Assembly (NCBI GenBank): GCA_003075315.1
Contig: QDFQ01000002.1
Coordinates: forward strand, 86,821-150,820
Origin: Arthrobacter sp. TPD3018
GTDB lineage: Bacteria; Pseudomonadota; Alphaproteobacteria; Sphingomonadales; Sphingomonadaceae
Length of the DNA: 64,000 nucleotides
Direction of reading: 5' to 3'
Positions 23,229-33,255 of this stretch are shown piece after piece. The notes under the pieces are model-generated. The model did not search any database. It had not been told where the DNA came from and saw only the letters and a program-made list of their open reading frames with translations. A program made the translations under genes and the position numbers. Each line of letters opens with the position of its first letter. Position 1 is the stretch's first letter.

Positions 23229-23305
23229 CGTCATTGCGAGCGTAGCGAAGCAATCCAGAGTCGGACCAAGACGCCCTGGATTGCTTCGCTGCGCTCGCAA
23301 TGACG
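23229..23305. repeat. Palindromic repeat element, family D
   Basis: 77 bp. CGTCATTGCGAGC at one end and GCTCGCAATGACG at the other, with an inner inverted repeat GAAGCAATCCAG/CTGGATTGCTTC. A copy of identical length is at 62802. Confidence 0.85.
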
Positions 23306-23326
23306 GATGGGGTAATGGGCCGCGCT

Positions 23327-24493
23327 TCAGAACCCCTCGGGCAGGTCGATGTCGCCGACGAGTTCGCGGTAGCGCGCGATGGCGTAGCGGTCGGTCATGC
23401 CGGCGATGAAGTCGGCGATGTGGCGGCTGCGCGCGGGCTCTTCGGTCGGCACGTCGGCGGCCCATTCGGGGCTCATCGTCGCGGGATCGTCGCGATAGGC
23501 GGCGAACAGGCCGCGGACGATGCCATGCGCGGCATCCGCCGCGGCGAGCTGGCGCGGGTGGTGGTAGAGGTTGGCGTACATGAAGCGCTTGAGGTCGCGC
23601 TCCTCCTCACGCATCGCGGGCGAGAAGCCGCACAGCGCCTGCCCCGCCGCCCGAACGTCATCGACGGTGGCGACTCCGGAGGCGGCGATGCGCCGGCGCG
23701 TTTCCTCGATCAGGTCGTTGACCATCGTGCCGATCTGGCTACGCACCAGCTCATGCGCCAGCCGCCGGGGTGCGATATCGGGAAAGCGCGCACGCGCCGC
23801 ATCCCAGCCGCGCGCGACGATCGGCACGGCGAGCAGCTGGTCGAGCGTCAGCAGCCCGGCGCGCAGGCCGTCGTCGATGTCGTGGTTGTCGTAAGCGATA
23901 TCGTCGGCGATCGCCGCGATCTGCGCCTCCAGGCTGGCGTGGCTGGTCAGGTCGAGCGGGAAGGCATCGTCTGCCTCGCGTAACGCCCAGCCGGGATGGC
24001 GGACCGGGCCATTGTGCTTGGCCAGCCCCTCCAGCATCTCCCACGTCAGGTTGAGGCCGTCGAAGCGAGGATAGGGCCGCTCGATATGCGTCAGCGTGCG
24101 CAACGTGTGGCCGTTGTGGTCGAAGCCGCCGGCGTCCGCCAATGCCGATTTCAGCGCATCCTCCCCCGCATGGCCGAAGGGCGGGTGGCCGATGTCGTGC
24201 GCGAGGCACAGCGCCTCGGTCAAATCCTCGTTGAGGCCCAGCACGCGCGCGATCGTGCGGCCGATCTGCGCGACTTCCAGGCTGTGCGTCAGGCGGACGC
24301 GAAAATGGTCGCCGTCGGGCGCCATGAACACCTGCGTCTTGTGGCGCAGGCGGCGGAAACTGATCGAATGGATGATGCGGTCGCGGTCGCGCTGGAAATC
24401 GTCGCGGGGCCCGCGCGCCGTCCCCTCCCCTTCGGGATGGAGGCGGCCACGGCTGGCGGCGGGGTGGGAAGCCCAGGGGGCAATGGCGGTCAT
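23327..24493 (-). CDS. dgt: Deoxyguanosinetriphosphate triphosphohydrolase-like protein
   Basis: 388 residues, HD-domain dNTPase. [13 protein letters not shown] supplies the first His, [16 protein letters not shown] the HD pair, and [14 protein letters not shown] the later Asp. These enzymes convert dNTP to deoxynucleoside and triphosphate and help keep pools balanced. The shortened Dgt type of alphaproteobacteria fits the length. It lies 10 bp after the TPR/SPOR gene on the same strand. Confidence 0.92.
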   Translation of the reverse strand: MTAIAPWASHPAASRGRLHPEGEGTARGPRDDFQRDRDRIIHSISFRRLRHKTQVFMAPDGDHFRVRLTHSLEVAQIGRTIARVLGLNEDLTEALCLAHDIGHPPFGHAGEDALKSALADAGGFDHNGHTLRTLTHIERPYPRFDGLNLTWEMLEGLAKHNGPVRHPGWALREADDAFPLDLTSHASLEAQIAAIADDIAYDNHDIDDGLRAGLLTLDQLLAVPIVARGWDAARARFPDIAPRRLAHELVRSQIGTMVNDLIEETRRRIAASGVATVDDVRAAGQALCGFSPAMREEERDLKRFMYANLYHHPRQLAAADAAHGIVRGLFAAYRDDPATMSPEWAADVPTEEPARSRHIADFIAGMTDRYAIARYRELVGDIDLPEGF

Positions 24494-24503
24494 GCCGCCG
24501 GCC

Positions 24504-26555
24504 TTACTTCGCCGACAGCCGCTCCACCACCTGTCCCGCGTCGCTGGTGAAGGTAAAGGCGCCGATCCCCTGCTTGGTCAGCTGGTTGACGAAGCTGCGC
24601 GCCTCCGCATCGGTCTTGAACGGGCCGGTCAGCACGCGGTTGGTGGCGCGCAGCGGCGTCTTCCATCCGCTCTTGCCGGCGAGCGCGGGCGACTTGGCCT
24701 TGGCCGCCGCCCAGGCCTTTGGCAGATCGTCCTCGTTGGCGCCGCCTGCCACCTGCACCCAGATGCGCGACGGATTGGCGCGGGCGAGCTTCTTTTCCTC
24801 GGCGGCTTCCTTGGCTTCGGCGAGTTTCTTTTCGGCCGCTTCCTTCTTGGCAACGGCGGCCTTTTCGTCGGCGAGCTTCTTGGCGGCGAGCGCCTTCTTG
24901 TCGGCCAGCGCCTTCCGATCGGCGGCGCGCTTGTCGGCGGCGGCCTTCAGCGCGAGCGCCTTTTCGGCGGCGGCGTCGCGTTCCTCCTTGGCCTTCGCCT
25001 CGGCGAGCACGCGCGCGGCGGTGTCGTCGGCGGTGGCGGGCGCCGGGGCGGCGCGGACCGGCTCGGTCACGCCGAGTTCGGAGGCCGGGATCGACAGGCT
25101 GGCGACGATGCGCGCGAGCACCGAATCGCCGTCGGGCTTCGCGGGCGGCACCGACACGATGGGTGTCGCGCTGGCGACCTCGGCCGGGCGGGTCGCGGGG
25201 AGCGGCTGCACGACCGCGGTCGCTGGCGTGGACGCCACTGTCGTGCTGACGGCGGCTGGCCGGGTGGGCGTTGCGGTCGCGATCGCCGGATTGGCCGTCA
25301 CGGGCGTCGGTGCCGCCGCTGCCGCCGTGACGACGGGCTGTTGCGGCGTGGCGGTGGCGACCACCGGGTTCGCCGTCGCGGGGGCGGGCGTGACCACCGG
25401 CCGCGTGATCGCGCTGGCGATCGCGACATTGGCGGCGGAGGCGGTGGTTGGGGTCGGGGTCGCCACTGGCGCGGTGGACGCGCGCGACGGCAAGGGCTGC
25501 ACCATCGCGGTCGTGCTCGCCTGCGCGACGGGCGCGGGGTTTGCGGCGGCGGGCACCGGCTGGACGCGCGCGAGGGCCGCGGTGACCGCCTGATAGGACG
25601 GAGCGCCGGCGGGAGTGGCGGCGGATGGTAAGTTGGCAGCAAGCGCGACCGTCGGCTGCTTCGTCTCGCGCGTCGCCCGGCCGCGGCGCGTATCCCGACC
25701 GGTGGGACGCGTCGGCGTCTGTACCGCCGCCAGCGCCACCGGCGGCCGTTCGGGGGCCAGCTGTGGCAGGACGGGCGCGAGGCGGGCGTCGGCGATCCGT
25801 TCGGGCGAGGCGTGGACCTCACCGAAATGGACAGCAAAGGCGCGATCCGCAGGCGACAGAGCCGGCAGGCGCTGGAAGAAGGGCAGCAGCCCCTGCGCCA
25901 TGCCCTGCGGCAGCATGGTGGTGACGATTTTTTCCGCGCCGGGCTGGTCGCCGGTCATCGCCAGCACGAAGGCGCGCGTCCGCCACGCGCTGCGATCCTG
26001 CTTGCGGACCAGGGGATCGAGCAGCTGCAACGCCGCGTCGCGCTGGCCGACGATGCCGAGCGAGAGGGCGTAACGCTGAATGACCTCGTCATTCGCGCCG
26101 GCTTGCAACGCCAGGCGATAGTCGCGCTGCGCCCGTTCCGACTGGCCGATGAGGTCGTAGGCGAGGCCGCGATCGCCGGCATAACGGCGCACGTCATAGC
26201 CCGCCGCCTCGGCCTGCGAAAAATAGCGCAACGCCTCGCCGGGCCGTTCCGAGCGGACGAGGATCGCGCCCTCGCCCGCCTTGATGCGGGGATCGTTCGG
26301 CGACACCTTTTCGGCGCGTGCATAGAGCGACGCCGCGCCGCTGAGGTCGCCCAGCGACAGCGACAGGTCCGCCGCCGCGACCAGCGCATTCAGATCGCGG
26401 GGATTGGCGGCGAGCGCCCGCATCTGTTCGGCGAGCCGATCCGCGTCGGTGGTCCCGGGCAGTGGCTGCACGACCTCCTGCGCCGGAGATGCGGCCGGGA
26501 CGGATGCCAGCAGCAGGGCCGCGGACGCCAACAAAGCGGGGACGATGACACGCAT
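24504..26555 (-). CDS. TPR and SPOR domain envelope protein
   Basis: 683 residues. Signal peptide (first about 25, cut after SPA), TPR-like repeats at about 40-230 ([20 protein letters not shown] is one), a long alanine/proline/threonine-rich region at about 270-500, a lysine-alanine coiled coil at about 515-600, and a C-terminal SPOR domain ([19 protein letters not shown] on). It is probably periplasmic and binds septal peptidoglycan. The low-complexity middle may vary in length between strains. It lies between ftsZ and dgt. Confidence 0.82.
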   Translation of the reverse strand: MRVIVPALLASAALLLASVPAASPAQEVVQPLPGTTDADRLAEQMRALAANPRDLNALVAAADLSLSLGDLSGAASLYARAEKVSPNDPRIKAGEGAILVRSERPGEALRYFSQAEAAGYDVRRYAGDRGLAYDLIGQSERAQRDYRLALQAGANDEVIQRYALSLGIVGQRDAALQLLDPLVRKQDRSAWRTRAFVLAMTGDQPGAEKIVTTMLPQGMAQGLLPFFQRLPALSPADRAFAVHFGEVHASPERIADARLAPVLPQLAPERPPVALAAVQTPTRPTGRDTRRGRATRETKQPTVALAANLPSAATPAGAPSYQAVTAALARVQPVPAAANPAPVAQASTTAMVQPLPSRASTAPVATPTPTTASAANVAIASAITRPVVTPAPATANPVVATATPQQPVVTAAAAAPTPVTANPAIATATPTRPAAVSTTVASTPATAVVQPLPATRPAEVASATPIVSVPPAKPDGDSVLARIVASLSIPASELGVTEPVRAAPAPATADDTAARVLAEAKAKEERDAAAEKALALKAAADKRAADRKALADKKALAAKKLADEKAAVAKKEAAEKKLAEAKEAAEEKKLARANPSRIWVQVAGGANEDDLPKAWAAAKAKSPALAGKSGWKTPLRATNRVLTGPFKTDAEARSFVNQLTKQGIGAFTFTSDAGQVVERLSAK

Positions 26556-26756
26556 GAGATACCATCACGCTAAAGCCGGAACCGGCTGAACCGGCAATGT
26601 CCCGGCGCCCGGCCACGCGGTGAAGCGAGACGCACCGGCGACGAATGCGGGTTGGGTGGTTCGGAATGGGGCGCGGTGGAGGGGCACGCTTGGGACCGGC
26701 GTTGCCTGGGACCCACGCACCGCCGATCGGGGGCAGCGGCATTTCCGCAAAAACGC

Positions 26757-26862
26757 CGTTCCCTGGACTTGGTCTGGGGTCCACTGTGTGGCGAGGGGGA
26801 GGCTGGAGGCTCCCGTGTTGCCCCCGCGGACCGGTGGACCCCGGAACAAGTCCGGGGTGACG
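26757..26862. repeat. Palindromic repeat element, family A
   Basis: 106 bp with inverted ends around GGACTTGGTCTGGGGTCCA and TGGACCCCGGAACAAGTCC. A relative is at 38535. It lies in the 536-bp gap 26556-27091 between the TPR/SPOR gene and ftsZ, where I see no gene. Confidence 0.75.
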
Positions 26863-27029
26863 GAGGGAGTGAGGCGAACCGCCTCCGCCATACGGTTACC
26901 GGTTAAAGGCGGGCAGTCCGAACGACGCCCTTGCTCTCGCCCGCTGGCAGCGTGGCGGGATCGATGGAGCGGGTCGGAGGCGTTGCGAACCGGCAGGTCG
27001 GGCACCCGCACGGCTTGCCCCAAGCACCA

Positions 27030-27058
27030 CGTCACCCCGGACTTGGCCCGGGGTGACG
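27030..27058. repeat. Hairpin downstream of ftsZ (half element of family A)
   Basis: Perfect 11-bp stem CGTCACCCCGG/CCGGGGTGACG with a 7-nt loop, 34 bp after the ftsZ stop. It resembles one end of family A. It may serve as an end signal for the dcw transcript, although no T run follows. Confidence 0.6.
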
Positions 27059-27091
27059 GGTTGGATGGGGCGAGCGGTCGCCCCGTTCCGG

Positions 27092-28618
27092 TTACTGGTT
27101 GTTCTGGCGGTGCAGGAAGCGCGGCAGGTCGAGCGGTTCCTTGGAGTCGCCTTCGCTGTCGTCACGCGCCGGGCCGCGGGCGGCGTTCGACATGCGTTCG
27201 AACAGCGTGCCGCCCAGCTTCACGCGCGGCTGCGGTGCGGCGTCGGCGGGGGCGGCGTCGCTACCAGGCGCGATCCACGAGCGGCGGCCGGCGGGGGCCT
27301 GCGCCGGCGCGGCAGGCTCTTCGCCATAGGTCTTGGGCGTCGGCGGGACCATGGTTTCGGCACCCAGCACCAGTTCGTCATCGGCGGCGGCAGGCGCCGA
27401 GGGCTGCACCGCCTGCGTCGGCTGCAGATCGAGCGGCGCAGGCTGCAGCGCGGGCTGAGCGGCCGGCGGCGCGGTGAACGACACCGACGGCGACGGCGCG
27501 GCGGCCGGAGCCGGCGCGGGCTCCGGCGCGCTCACCGGGGTCGGCGCCGCAGCGCTGGGACGGAAGGAGGTGCTGTCGTCGGTCTTGCGGCCCATGCCGA
27601 AGCTGAACGACTTGGTCGGTTCGGCCGCAGGCGCGGCGAGGCCGGGCTTGGCGTCCGAATCGATGCCGGTCGCGACGACCGACACGCGGATGCGGCCTTC
27701 GAGTTCCGGGTTGAACGCCGAGCCCCAGATGATGTTCGCATCGGGATCGACCAGATCGCGGATGTGGTTCGCGGCTTCGTCGACTTCGAGCAGGCGCATG
27801 TCGTCGCCACCGGTGATCGAGATGATGACACCCTTCGCGCCCTGCATCGACACGCCGTCGAGCAGCGGGTTGGCGATCGCCTTCTGCGCGGCTTCGAGCG
27901 CACGATTGTCGCCCGACGCTTCGCCGGTGCCCATCATCGCCTTGCCCATTTCCTGCATCACCGACCGCACGTCGGCGAAGTCGAGGTTGATGAGGCCGGG
28001 CATGACCATCAGGTCGGTGATGCCGCGCACGCCCTGCTGCAGCACCTCGTCCGCCATCTCGAACGCTTCCTTGAAGGTCGTGTTCGCGTTGGCGATCAGG
28101 AAGAGGTTCTGGTTGGGGATGACGATCAGCGTATCGACATACTTCTGCAGTTCCTCGATGCCGCCATCGGCGCTCTTGGCGCGACGGTTGCCTTCGAAGC
28201 TGAACGGCTTGGTGACGACGCCGACGGTCAGGATGCCCATGTCGCGCGCAGCCTTGGCGATGACGGGCGCCGCACCGGTGCCGGTGCCGCCGCCCATGCC
28301 GGCGGCGATGAAGCACATGTGCGCGCCCTCAAGCCGCTTGGCGAGATCGTCGATCGTCTCTTCCGCGGCGGCACGGCCGATTTCCGGCCGCGAGCCGGCG
28401 CCCAACCCTTGCGTGATCTTCGCACCCAGCTGGATGCGCTGCGGCGCGATCGACGACTTCAGCGCCTGCGCGTCGGTGTTCGCGACCAGGAAGTCGACGC
28501 CCTGCACGTCGGCCCGCATCATGTTGGCGATGGCGTTGCCACCCGCGCCGCCCACGCCGATCACGGCGATACGAGGGGTCAGTTCGTCGACCTCGGGAGT
28601 GATGAATTCGATGCTCAT
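27092..28618 (-). CDS. ftsZ: Cell division protein FtsZ
   Basis: 508 residues. The tubulin signature GGGTGTG is at residues 109-115, and [15 protein letters not shown] is near the start. The GTPase core ends near residue 320; a long linker rich in alanine and proline follows, with a conserved C-terminal peptide near the end (DLPRFLHRQ) that binds FtsA and other partners. It polymerises into the Z-ring. It follows ftsA after 113 bp and closes the dcw cluster. GGAGAAAG is the ribosome binding site. Confidence 0.98.
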   Translation of the reverse strand: MSIEFITPEVDELTPRIAVIGVGGAGGNAIANMMRADVQGVDFLVANTDAQALKSSIAPQRIQLGAKITQGLGAGSRPEIGRAAAEETIDDLAKRLEGAHMCFIAAGMGGGTGTGAAPVIAKAARDMGILTVGVVTKPFSFEGNRRAKSADGGIEELQKYVDTLIVIPNQNLFLIANANTTFKEAFEMADEVLQQGVRGITDLMVMPGLINLDFADVRSVMQEMGKAMMGTGEASGDNRALEAAQKAIANPLLDGVSMQGAKGVIISITGGDDMRLLEVDEAANHIRDLVDPDANIIWGSAFNPELEGRIRVSVVATGIDSDAKPGLAAPAAEPTKSFSFGMGRKTDDSTSFRPSAAAPTPVSAPEPAPAPAAAPSPSVSFTAPPAAQPALQPAPLDLQPTQAVQPSAPAAADDELVLGAETMVPPTPKTYGEEPAAPAQAPAGRRSWIAPGSDAAPADAAPQPRVKLGGTLFERMSNAARGPARDDSEGDSKEPLDLPRFLHRQNNQ

Positions 28619-28731
28619 GGCCTAAACTTTCTCCGCCCCTGTCCGGAATTGCGCGCCGGGACCCTGATTAACCTTTTGCCTCAACGATTCACGCTCTTCC
28701 ATAGGAAAACAGCGCGAAAGGTCATCAGCGC

Positions 28732-29994
28732 TTAATAATTTGCCCGCGCAGCCTGAATCAGCTTGCGGACCATGCCCATGCCACGCTGGCGATGAACGGT
28801 GGTTTGCTGGGGAGCCACCCCGCGCAGGTCGATCGGATCGGACGCCGCGTAGAACGCAAGGCCCGCCAGCGTCGCGAACGCCGGCCCGCCATGCGCCTCC
28901 GGCAGCGCGGTCAGCCCGCGTGGCCGGCCGATGCGCACCGAGCGGCCGAGCGCCTGCTGCGCGTAATCGGCGATGCCCTTCAGCTCCGCGCCGCCGCCGG
29001 TCAGCACGACCTGCCGCCCCACGGGCCCTTCGAACTTGAGCTGCGCGAGCGACTTGCGGATCTCGTCCATCTGATGCTCCAGCCGCTGGCGGACGACGCC
29101 GATTAGCTGCGCCTTGGTGATCTGCATGCCGCCATGCACGTCGTCCTCGGCGGCGATCGGCATCACGGGGATCATCTCGTGATTGTCGCGTGGGCTAGCG
29201 TTGGCCGAACCGTGGAAGCATTTCATCCGCTCGGCCTGCGCGCGGCGGGTGCCGAAGGCGCTGGCGATATCGTCGGTAATGTCCTGCCCGCCCATCGGGA
29301 TCGAGCACAAGCCGACCAGCATGCCGCCCGCGAACAGCGAGACGTTGGTGATCCCCGCCCCCATCTCGACCAAAGCGACGCCCAGCTCGCGCTCCTCGTC
29401 GGACAGGCAGGCCAGGCCGGTCGCGACCGGTGCGGCGATGATCGACTTCACCTCCAGATGCGCCGAGCGGACGCACAGGTCGAGGTTGCGCACCGGCGAC
29501 CCGTCCGCAGCAACGACGTGGATATGGACGCCGAGGCGATCGGCATGCAGCCCCAACGGCTTCTTGACGCCGGTCAGCCCGTCGAGCGTGTAGAGCGCGG
29601 GTTGCGCATGCAGCACCATCCGCCCCTGCGGGTCGATCGAATTGCGCCCCGCCGCGAGCAAAGCATCGATATCCTGCTGTTCGACGCGATGGCCGCCCAG
29701 TTCGAATTCGACCTCGGCGACGTCGCTGACGAGGCCGCCGGCAGAGAAGCCGACCCAGACGTTTTCGATGTTGATGCCGGCGATGCGTTCGGCCTGCTCC
29801 ACCGCCTCGCGCACCGCGGCCTCGGTCGCGCCCATGTCCGCGATATAGCCGCGCTTGACGCCGCGGCTTTCGCGCTGGCCGGTGCCGAGCACGATCAATT
29901 CGCCGCCGTCGCCCTTTTGCGCGATCATCGCCGACACCTTGGACGAGCCGATGTCGAGCGCGGTGATGAGTCCTTCCGGTGCTACTTTCGCCAT
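28732..29994 (-). CDS. ftsA: Cell division protein FtsA
   Basis: 420 residues, actin-like ATPase. ITALDIGSSKVSAMIAQ (phosphate-1 loop) at the start and VVLTGGGAELKGIADYA near residue 330 (adenosine loop) are visible. The C-terminal amphipathic helix GMGMVRKLIQAARANY anchors it to the inner membrane, where it ties FtsZ filaments down and activates septal synthesis. It meets ftsQ in a one-base overlap. Confidence 0.96.
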   Translation of the reverse strand: MAKVAPEGLITALDIGSSKVSAMIAQKGDGGELIVLGTGQRESRGVKRGYIADMGATEAAVREAVEQAERIAGINIENVWVGFSAGGLVSDVAEVEFELGGHRVEQQDIDALLAAGRNSIDPQGRMVLHAQPALYTLDGLTGVKKPLGLHADRLGVHIHVVAADGSPVRNLDLCVRSAHLEVKSIIAAPVATGLACLSDEERELGVALVEMGAGITNVSLFAGGMLVGLCSIPMGGQDITDDIASAFGTRRAQAERMKCFHGSANASPRDNHEMIPVMPIAAEDDVHGGMQITKAQLIGVVRQRLEHQMDEIRKSLAQLKFEGPVGRQVVLTGGGAELKGIADYAQQALGRSVRIGRPRGLTALPEAHGGPAFATLAGLAFYAASDPIDLRGVAPQQTTVHRQRGMGMVRKLIQAARANY

Positions 29995-30962
29995 TATCCC
30001 TCGGCCCCCGTGTGCGCGTCTGCCGCGTGTCGATCGCCGGTGTTTCCCGCACCGGTATCGGTCTGTGTCCCCGACGGTGCCGCGATCTCGCTGGGATCGG
30101 GCACGTCATGCGCCATGCTGGCGCCGGGCTTGCGCGCGACGAGCTTGCTCGGATCGCGCATGTCGAACCGCATCCAGCCGCGCCCCAAAAGGGGCCGCGC
30201 GCCGTCGAGCTCGGCGAATTTCAGCAATGCCGCCGGTGCGCCGTCTTCGGGCAGGGCCAGCGTTTCGCCGCTGTCGAAGGTCAGGTCCCAGCGGCGGTTG
30301 CCGATCCAGGTCGCGGCCTTGACACGGGGCTTCAGCGCCGGTGCCGCGGCGAGCAGTGCCTGATAGCCCGCCTCCTGCCGGTCCGCGCCGGGGCCGATCA
30401 CCAGCGGCAGGTCGGGGATCGCCTCCGGCTTCACCGGTTCCAGCAGCACGCCGTCCTTGTCGATCAGCGTCAGCTGGCCATTGTCCTGCCACACCGCCGC
30501 CGGGCTGCGCTCGACGATGTCGATCAGCAACGTATCGGGCAGCCGGCGCGAGACGTGCGCGTCGGCGATCCAGCCGTAGCGCAGCAGCTTCTGGCGCACC
30601 GCCTCCAGATCGACGAGCGGCATCGCGCGGCTCTGCTGGTCGAGCGCGACGGCATAGACGCTCATCCGGTCCATGCGCTTGAGGCCGGTCACCTCGATCT
30701 GCTCGACGCGGAAGCCCGCCTGCCCCGCCCCTTCGGCGATGGCAGTGCCGATCATGCCGGGGATGCCGATCCACGTCAGCGCGGCGAGCGCCACGGCGAT
30801 GCCGCCGCCGGTGATCGTCCAGGTCGCCGCCTTGCGGATCGTCTCCTCGCTGACCGGCAACGCGGCAATCGCACGCTCGAACAGCCCGACCTTGCGGACG
30901 GGCTGTTTGCGCCGGGCAGCGGGGCGCTTGGGCGGCGGGCCGCGCTTGATCGTGCGGCTCAT
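29994..30962 (-). CDS. ftsQ: Cell division protein FtsQ
   Basis: 322 residues. A basic cytoplasmic N-terminus, one transmembrane helix at about 50-75 (TITGGGIAVALAALTWIGIP), then a POTRA domain (VEQIEVTGLKRMDRMSVYA) and a beta domain. It is a bitopic scaffold that recruits FtsB/FtsL. The C-terminal tail beyond about residue 265 is low-complexity. It overlaps ddl by 4 bp and ftsA by 1 bp. Confidence 0.93.
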   Translation of the reverse strand: MSRTIKRGPPPKRPAARRKQPVRKVGLFERAIAALPVSEETIRKAATWTITGGGIAVALAALTWIGIPGMIGTAIAEGAGQAGFRVEQIEVTGLKRMDRMSVYAVALDQQSRAMPLVDLEAVRQKLLRYGWIADAHVSRRLPDTLLIDIVERSPAAVWQDNGQLTLIDKDGVLLEPVKPEAIPDLPLVIGPGADRQEAGYQALLAAAPALKPRVKAATWIGNRRWDLTFDSGETLALPEDGAPAALLKFAELDGARPLLGRGWMRFDMRDPSKLVARKPGASMAHDVPDPSEIAAPSGTQTDTGAGNTGDRHAADAHTGAEG

Positions 30963-31918
30963 CCCGCGAAAGCCTTAAAGTCGGCGAGCGCCTCATCGAC
31001 GATCGCCTGCACCAACGCTTCGTAGCTCATGCCGATGTGGCGTGCCTGTTCGGGAACGAGGCTCAAGGGCGTCATGCCGGGCTGCGTGTTCACCTCGAGC
31101 AGGAACAGGCCGTCGACGCCGCGCTCGTCATCCCAGCGGAAGTCGGAGCGGCTGGCGCCCTTGCAGCCCAACAGACGGTGGGCCTCCAACGCCAGCCGCT
31201 TGCAGGCGTCGGCGATCTCGTCGGGAATGTCCGCGGGGCAGACGTGTTCGGTCAAGCCATCGGTGTATTTGGCGTCGAAATCGTACCAGCCGTTCTTGGG
31301 CTTCAATTCGGTGACGCCGAGTGCGCGTTCGCCCAGCACGGCGGTCGTCAGCTCGCGGCCGCGGACATAGGGTTCGGCGAGCAACTCGTCGAACTCCTGC
31401 CACGGGCCGGTCACGTCGCGGCCGATCGGGTTGCCGTAATTACCATCTTCAGTGACGATCGCGACGCCGACCGAAGAGCCTTCGTTGATCGGTTTGAGGA
31501 CGTAGGGGCGCTGCAGCGGATCGCGTTCGTGAATGTCGGCGGACTTGACGATGCGACCGCCCGGCATGGGAATGCCGGCGGGGACGAGCACCTGCTTGGT
31601 CAGCACCTTGTCGATCGCGATGACCGAGGTGGCGAGGCCCGAATGGGTATAGGGGATGCCCATCAGGTCGAGCATGCCCTGCACGCTGCCATCCTCGCCC
31701 GGCGAGCCGTGCAGCGCGTTGAAGACGAGATCGGGCTGCGCCTCGGCAAGGCGCGCCGCGACGTTCCGGCCCATATCGATGCGGGTGACGCGGTGGCCAT
31801 TGGCTTCGAGCGCATCGGCGCAACCGTTGCCCGACATGAGCGACACGGGGCGTTCGGCGGACCAGCCGCCCATGAGGACCGCGATGTGGAGGGAGGTTGG
31901 ACGCGTGTCGTCAGCCAC
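30959..31918 (-). CDS. ddl: D-alanine--D-alanine ligase
   Basis: 319 residues from a GTG start at 31918, chosen because GGAGG lies five bases before it. Longer frames start at 31933 or 31978, but their first residues (VWIPACAGMT) are simply a translation of the adjoining palindromic repeat. Substrate motifs HIAVLMGGWSAERPVSLMSG, LHGSPGEDGSVQGM and the ATP-grasp part FLLEVNTQPGMTP are all present. It makes the D-Ala-D-Ala that MurF adds. Its stop overlaps ftsQ by 4 bp. Confidence 0.95.
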   Translation of the reverse strand: MADDTRPTSLHIAVLMGGWSAERPVSLMSGNGCADALEANGHRVTRIDMGRNVAARLAEAQPDLVFNALHGSPGEDGSVQGMLDLMGIPYTHSGLATSVIAIDKVLTKQVLVPAGIPMPGGRIVKSADIHERDPLQRPYVLKPINEGSSVGVAIVTEDGNYGNPIGRDVTGPWQEFDELLAEPYVRGRELTTAVLGERALGVTELKPKNGWYDFDAKYTDGLTEHVCPADIPDEIADACKRLALEAHRLLGCKGASRSDFRWDDERGVDGLFLLEVNTQPGMTPLSLVPEQARHIGMSYEALVQAIVDEALADFKAFAG

Positions 31919-31927
31919 AGATACCTC

Positions 31928-32022
31928 CGTCATTCCCGCGCAGGCGGGAATCCAGACTGGCTGACCTGTCGGCGCCACCGAAACGGCAGAGGTTATGGAT
32001 CCCCGCCTTCGCGGGGATGACG
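31928..32022. repeat. Palindromic repeat element, family C
   Basis: 95 bp. CGTCATTCCCGCGCAGGCGG at one end, CCGCCTTCGCGGGGATGACG at the other. It touches the GGAGG of ddl and ends 11 bp from the murB stop. A relative is at 47169. Confidence 0.8.
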
Positions 32023-32032
32023 ATGGTGGCGT

Positions 32033-32911
32033 TCACGCCGTCACTCCCACGCGCTGAATTTCCCATTCCAACGTCACGCCCGACTGCGCCTTCACCTTGT
32101 CCCGTACCTCTTCGCCCAAACCCTCGATATCGGCGCTGCTGGCCGAGCCGAGGTTGAGCAGGAAATTACAATGTTTCTCAGATACCTGAGCGTCACCACG
32201 CCGCAAGCCCCGGCAGCCGGCGGCGTCGACCAGCGCCCAGGCCTTGTGCCCGTCGGGGTTCTTGAACGTCGATCCCCCGGTTTTCGACCGAAGCGGCTGC
32301 GACGCTTCGCGTGCCTCAGCGATGCGGTCCATTTCCGCTTGGACGACCGCCGGTTCGGCAGGCATGCCGCGGAAGGTCGCGGAGACGACGACCGCGCCCT
32401 CTGGGAGCGCGCTGTGGCGATAGGTGTAGCCGAGGTCCGCGAGGGTCAGCGTCACGCGTTCGCCGGAGCGCAGCACGACGTCCGCTTCTACCAACACGTC
32501 CTTGACCTCACGGCCGTAGGCGCCGCCGTTCATTCGCACGAAGCCGCCGACCGTACCGGGGATCGAGCGCAGGAATTCGACCCCGCCGATGCCCGCATCG
32601 CGGGCGGTCGAGGACACGAGGATCCCGCTCGCCCCGCCGCCGCAGCGCAGGGTCACGTCGTCGAAACGCTGAACTTGCGCGAACGCCTTGCCGAGCCGCA
32701 CCACCACGCCCGGCACGCCGCCGTCGCGCACGATCAGGTTCGATCCCAGCCCCAGCGCCATCACCGGCACCGCCGGATCGAGCGCAGCGAGGAACGCGGA
32801 CAGGTCGTCCGCGTCCTTGGGTTCGAACAGCCATTCGGCATGCCCCCCCGCCTTGAACCAGACAAGCGGCGCCAGCGCGGCGTTGGGCGTGAGGCGTCCC
32901 TTAACGACCAA
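32033..32911 (-). CDS. murB: UDP-N-acetylenolpyruvoylglucosamine reductase
   Basis: About 292 residues, if TTG at 32911 is used. FAD-binding motifs LGLGSNLIVRDGGVPG and GVEFLRSIPGTVGGFVRMNG, and RSKTGGSTFKNP at the substrate site, are typical of MurB (type I). It reduces UDP-GlcNAc-enolpyruvate to UDP-MurNAc. The N-terminus is odd: homologues have several residues before the GRLTPNAALAPL stretch, but here a palindromic repeat abuts that point, and no ATG or GTG with a good leader is in frame. The repeat end supplies GGAGG two bases before TTG, which is closer than normal. Start is therefore uncertain. Confidence 0.92.
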   Translation of the reverse strand: MVVKGRLTPNAALAPLVWFKAGGHAEWLFEPKDADDLSAFLAALDPAVPVMALGLGSNLIVRDGGVPGVVVRLGKAFAQVQRFDDVTLRCGGGASGILVSSTARDAGIGGVEFLRSIPGTVGGFVRMNGGAYGREVKDVLVEADVVLRSGERVTLTLADLGYTYRHSALPEGAVVVSATFRGMPAEPAVVQAEMDRIAEAREASQPLRSKTGGSTFKNPDGHKAWALVDAAGCRGLRRGDAQVSEKHCNFLLNLGSASSADIEGLGEEVRDKVKAQSGVTLEWEIQRVGVTA

Positions 32912-33042
32912 ATCCTCCCCGGCACGGGGAGGGGGACCATCAGCCGGAGGCTGATGGTGGAGGGGGGCTTCGGGCGATACCGCTTGTGGCACGCCCCCTC
33001 CACCAGCTTCGCTGGTCCCCCTCCCCGTGCCGGGGAGGATTG
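32911..33042. repeat. Palindromic repeat element, family E, before murB
   Basis: 132 bp. AATCCTCCCCGGCACGGGGA at one end, TCCCCGTGCCGGGGAGGATT at the other; inner arms GGACCATC and TGGTCC. Each end reads GGGGAGGA outward. Copies at 34677 and 41153. Confidence 0.88.
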
Positions 33043-33054
33043 TATTTGCGGGGT

Positions 33055-33255
33055 TCACCAAGGCCCGACGCCCCAGAGCCGCGTCCACGCCTGGAAGGCG
33101 GCGAGATTCGCTTCGGCCGCCTTGCGCGTCGCCTCCTGCGCCTCGACCATCGCGGCGCCGGCATCGACCGCGTTGCCGCCGGCCTCCAACGCCTGGCGCT
33201 GGGCATCGAGCACCTGCTTCTGGAGCTTCAGGCCCGCATCGAACCAGTCGGTCAT
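33055..33255 (-). CDS. Small helical protein between murC and murB
   Basis: 66 residues, nearly all predicted helix: [20 protein letters not shown] then [20 protein letters not shown], ending LWGVGPW. No membrane helix. The heptad spacing suggests a coiled coil, somewhat like phasins. It starts in an ATGA overlap with the murC stop, which argues that it is translated. It is located inside the dcw operon, before a palindromic element and murB. Unknown function; position suggests a link with wall synthesis. Confidence 0.65.
   Translation of the reverse strand: MTDWFDAGLKLQKQVLDAQRQALEAGGNAVDAGAAMVEAQEATRKAAEANLAAFQAWTRLWGVGPW

Noticed and set aside
24096..25631. A 511-codon plus-strand frame across dgt and the TPR/SPOR gene
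   Set aside because: Glycine/arginine-rich mirror of real genes; no start signal and no motif.
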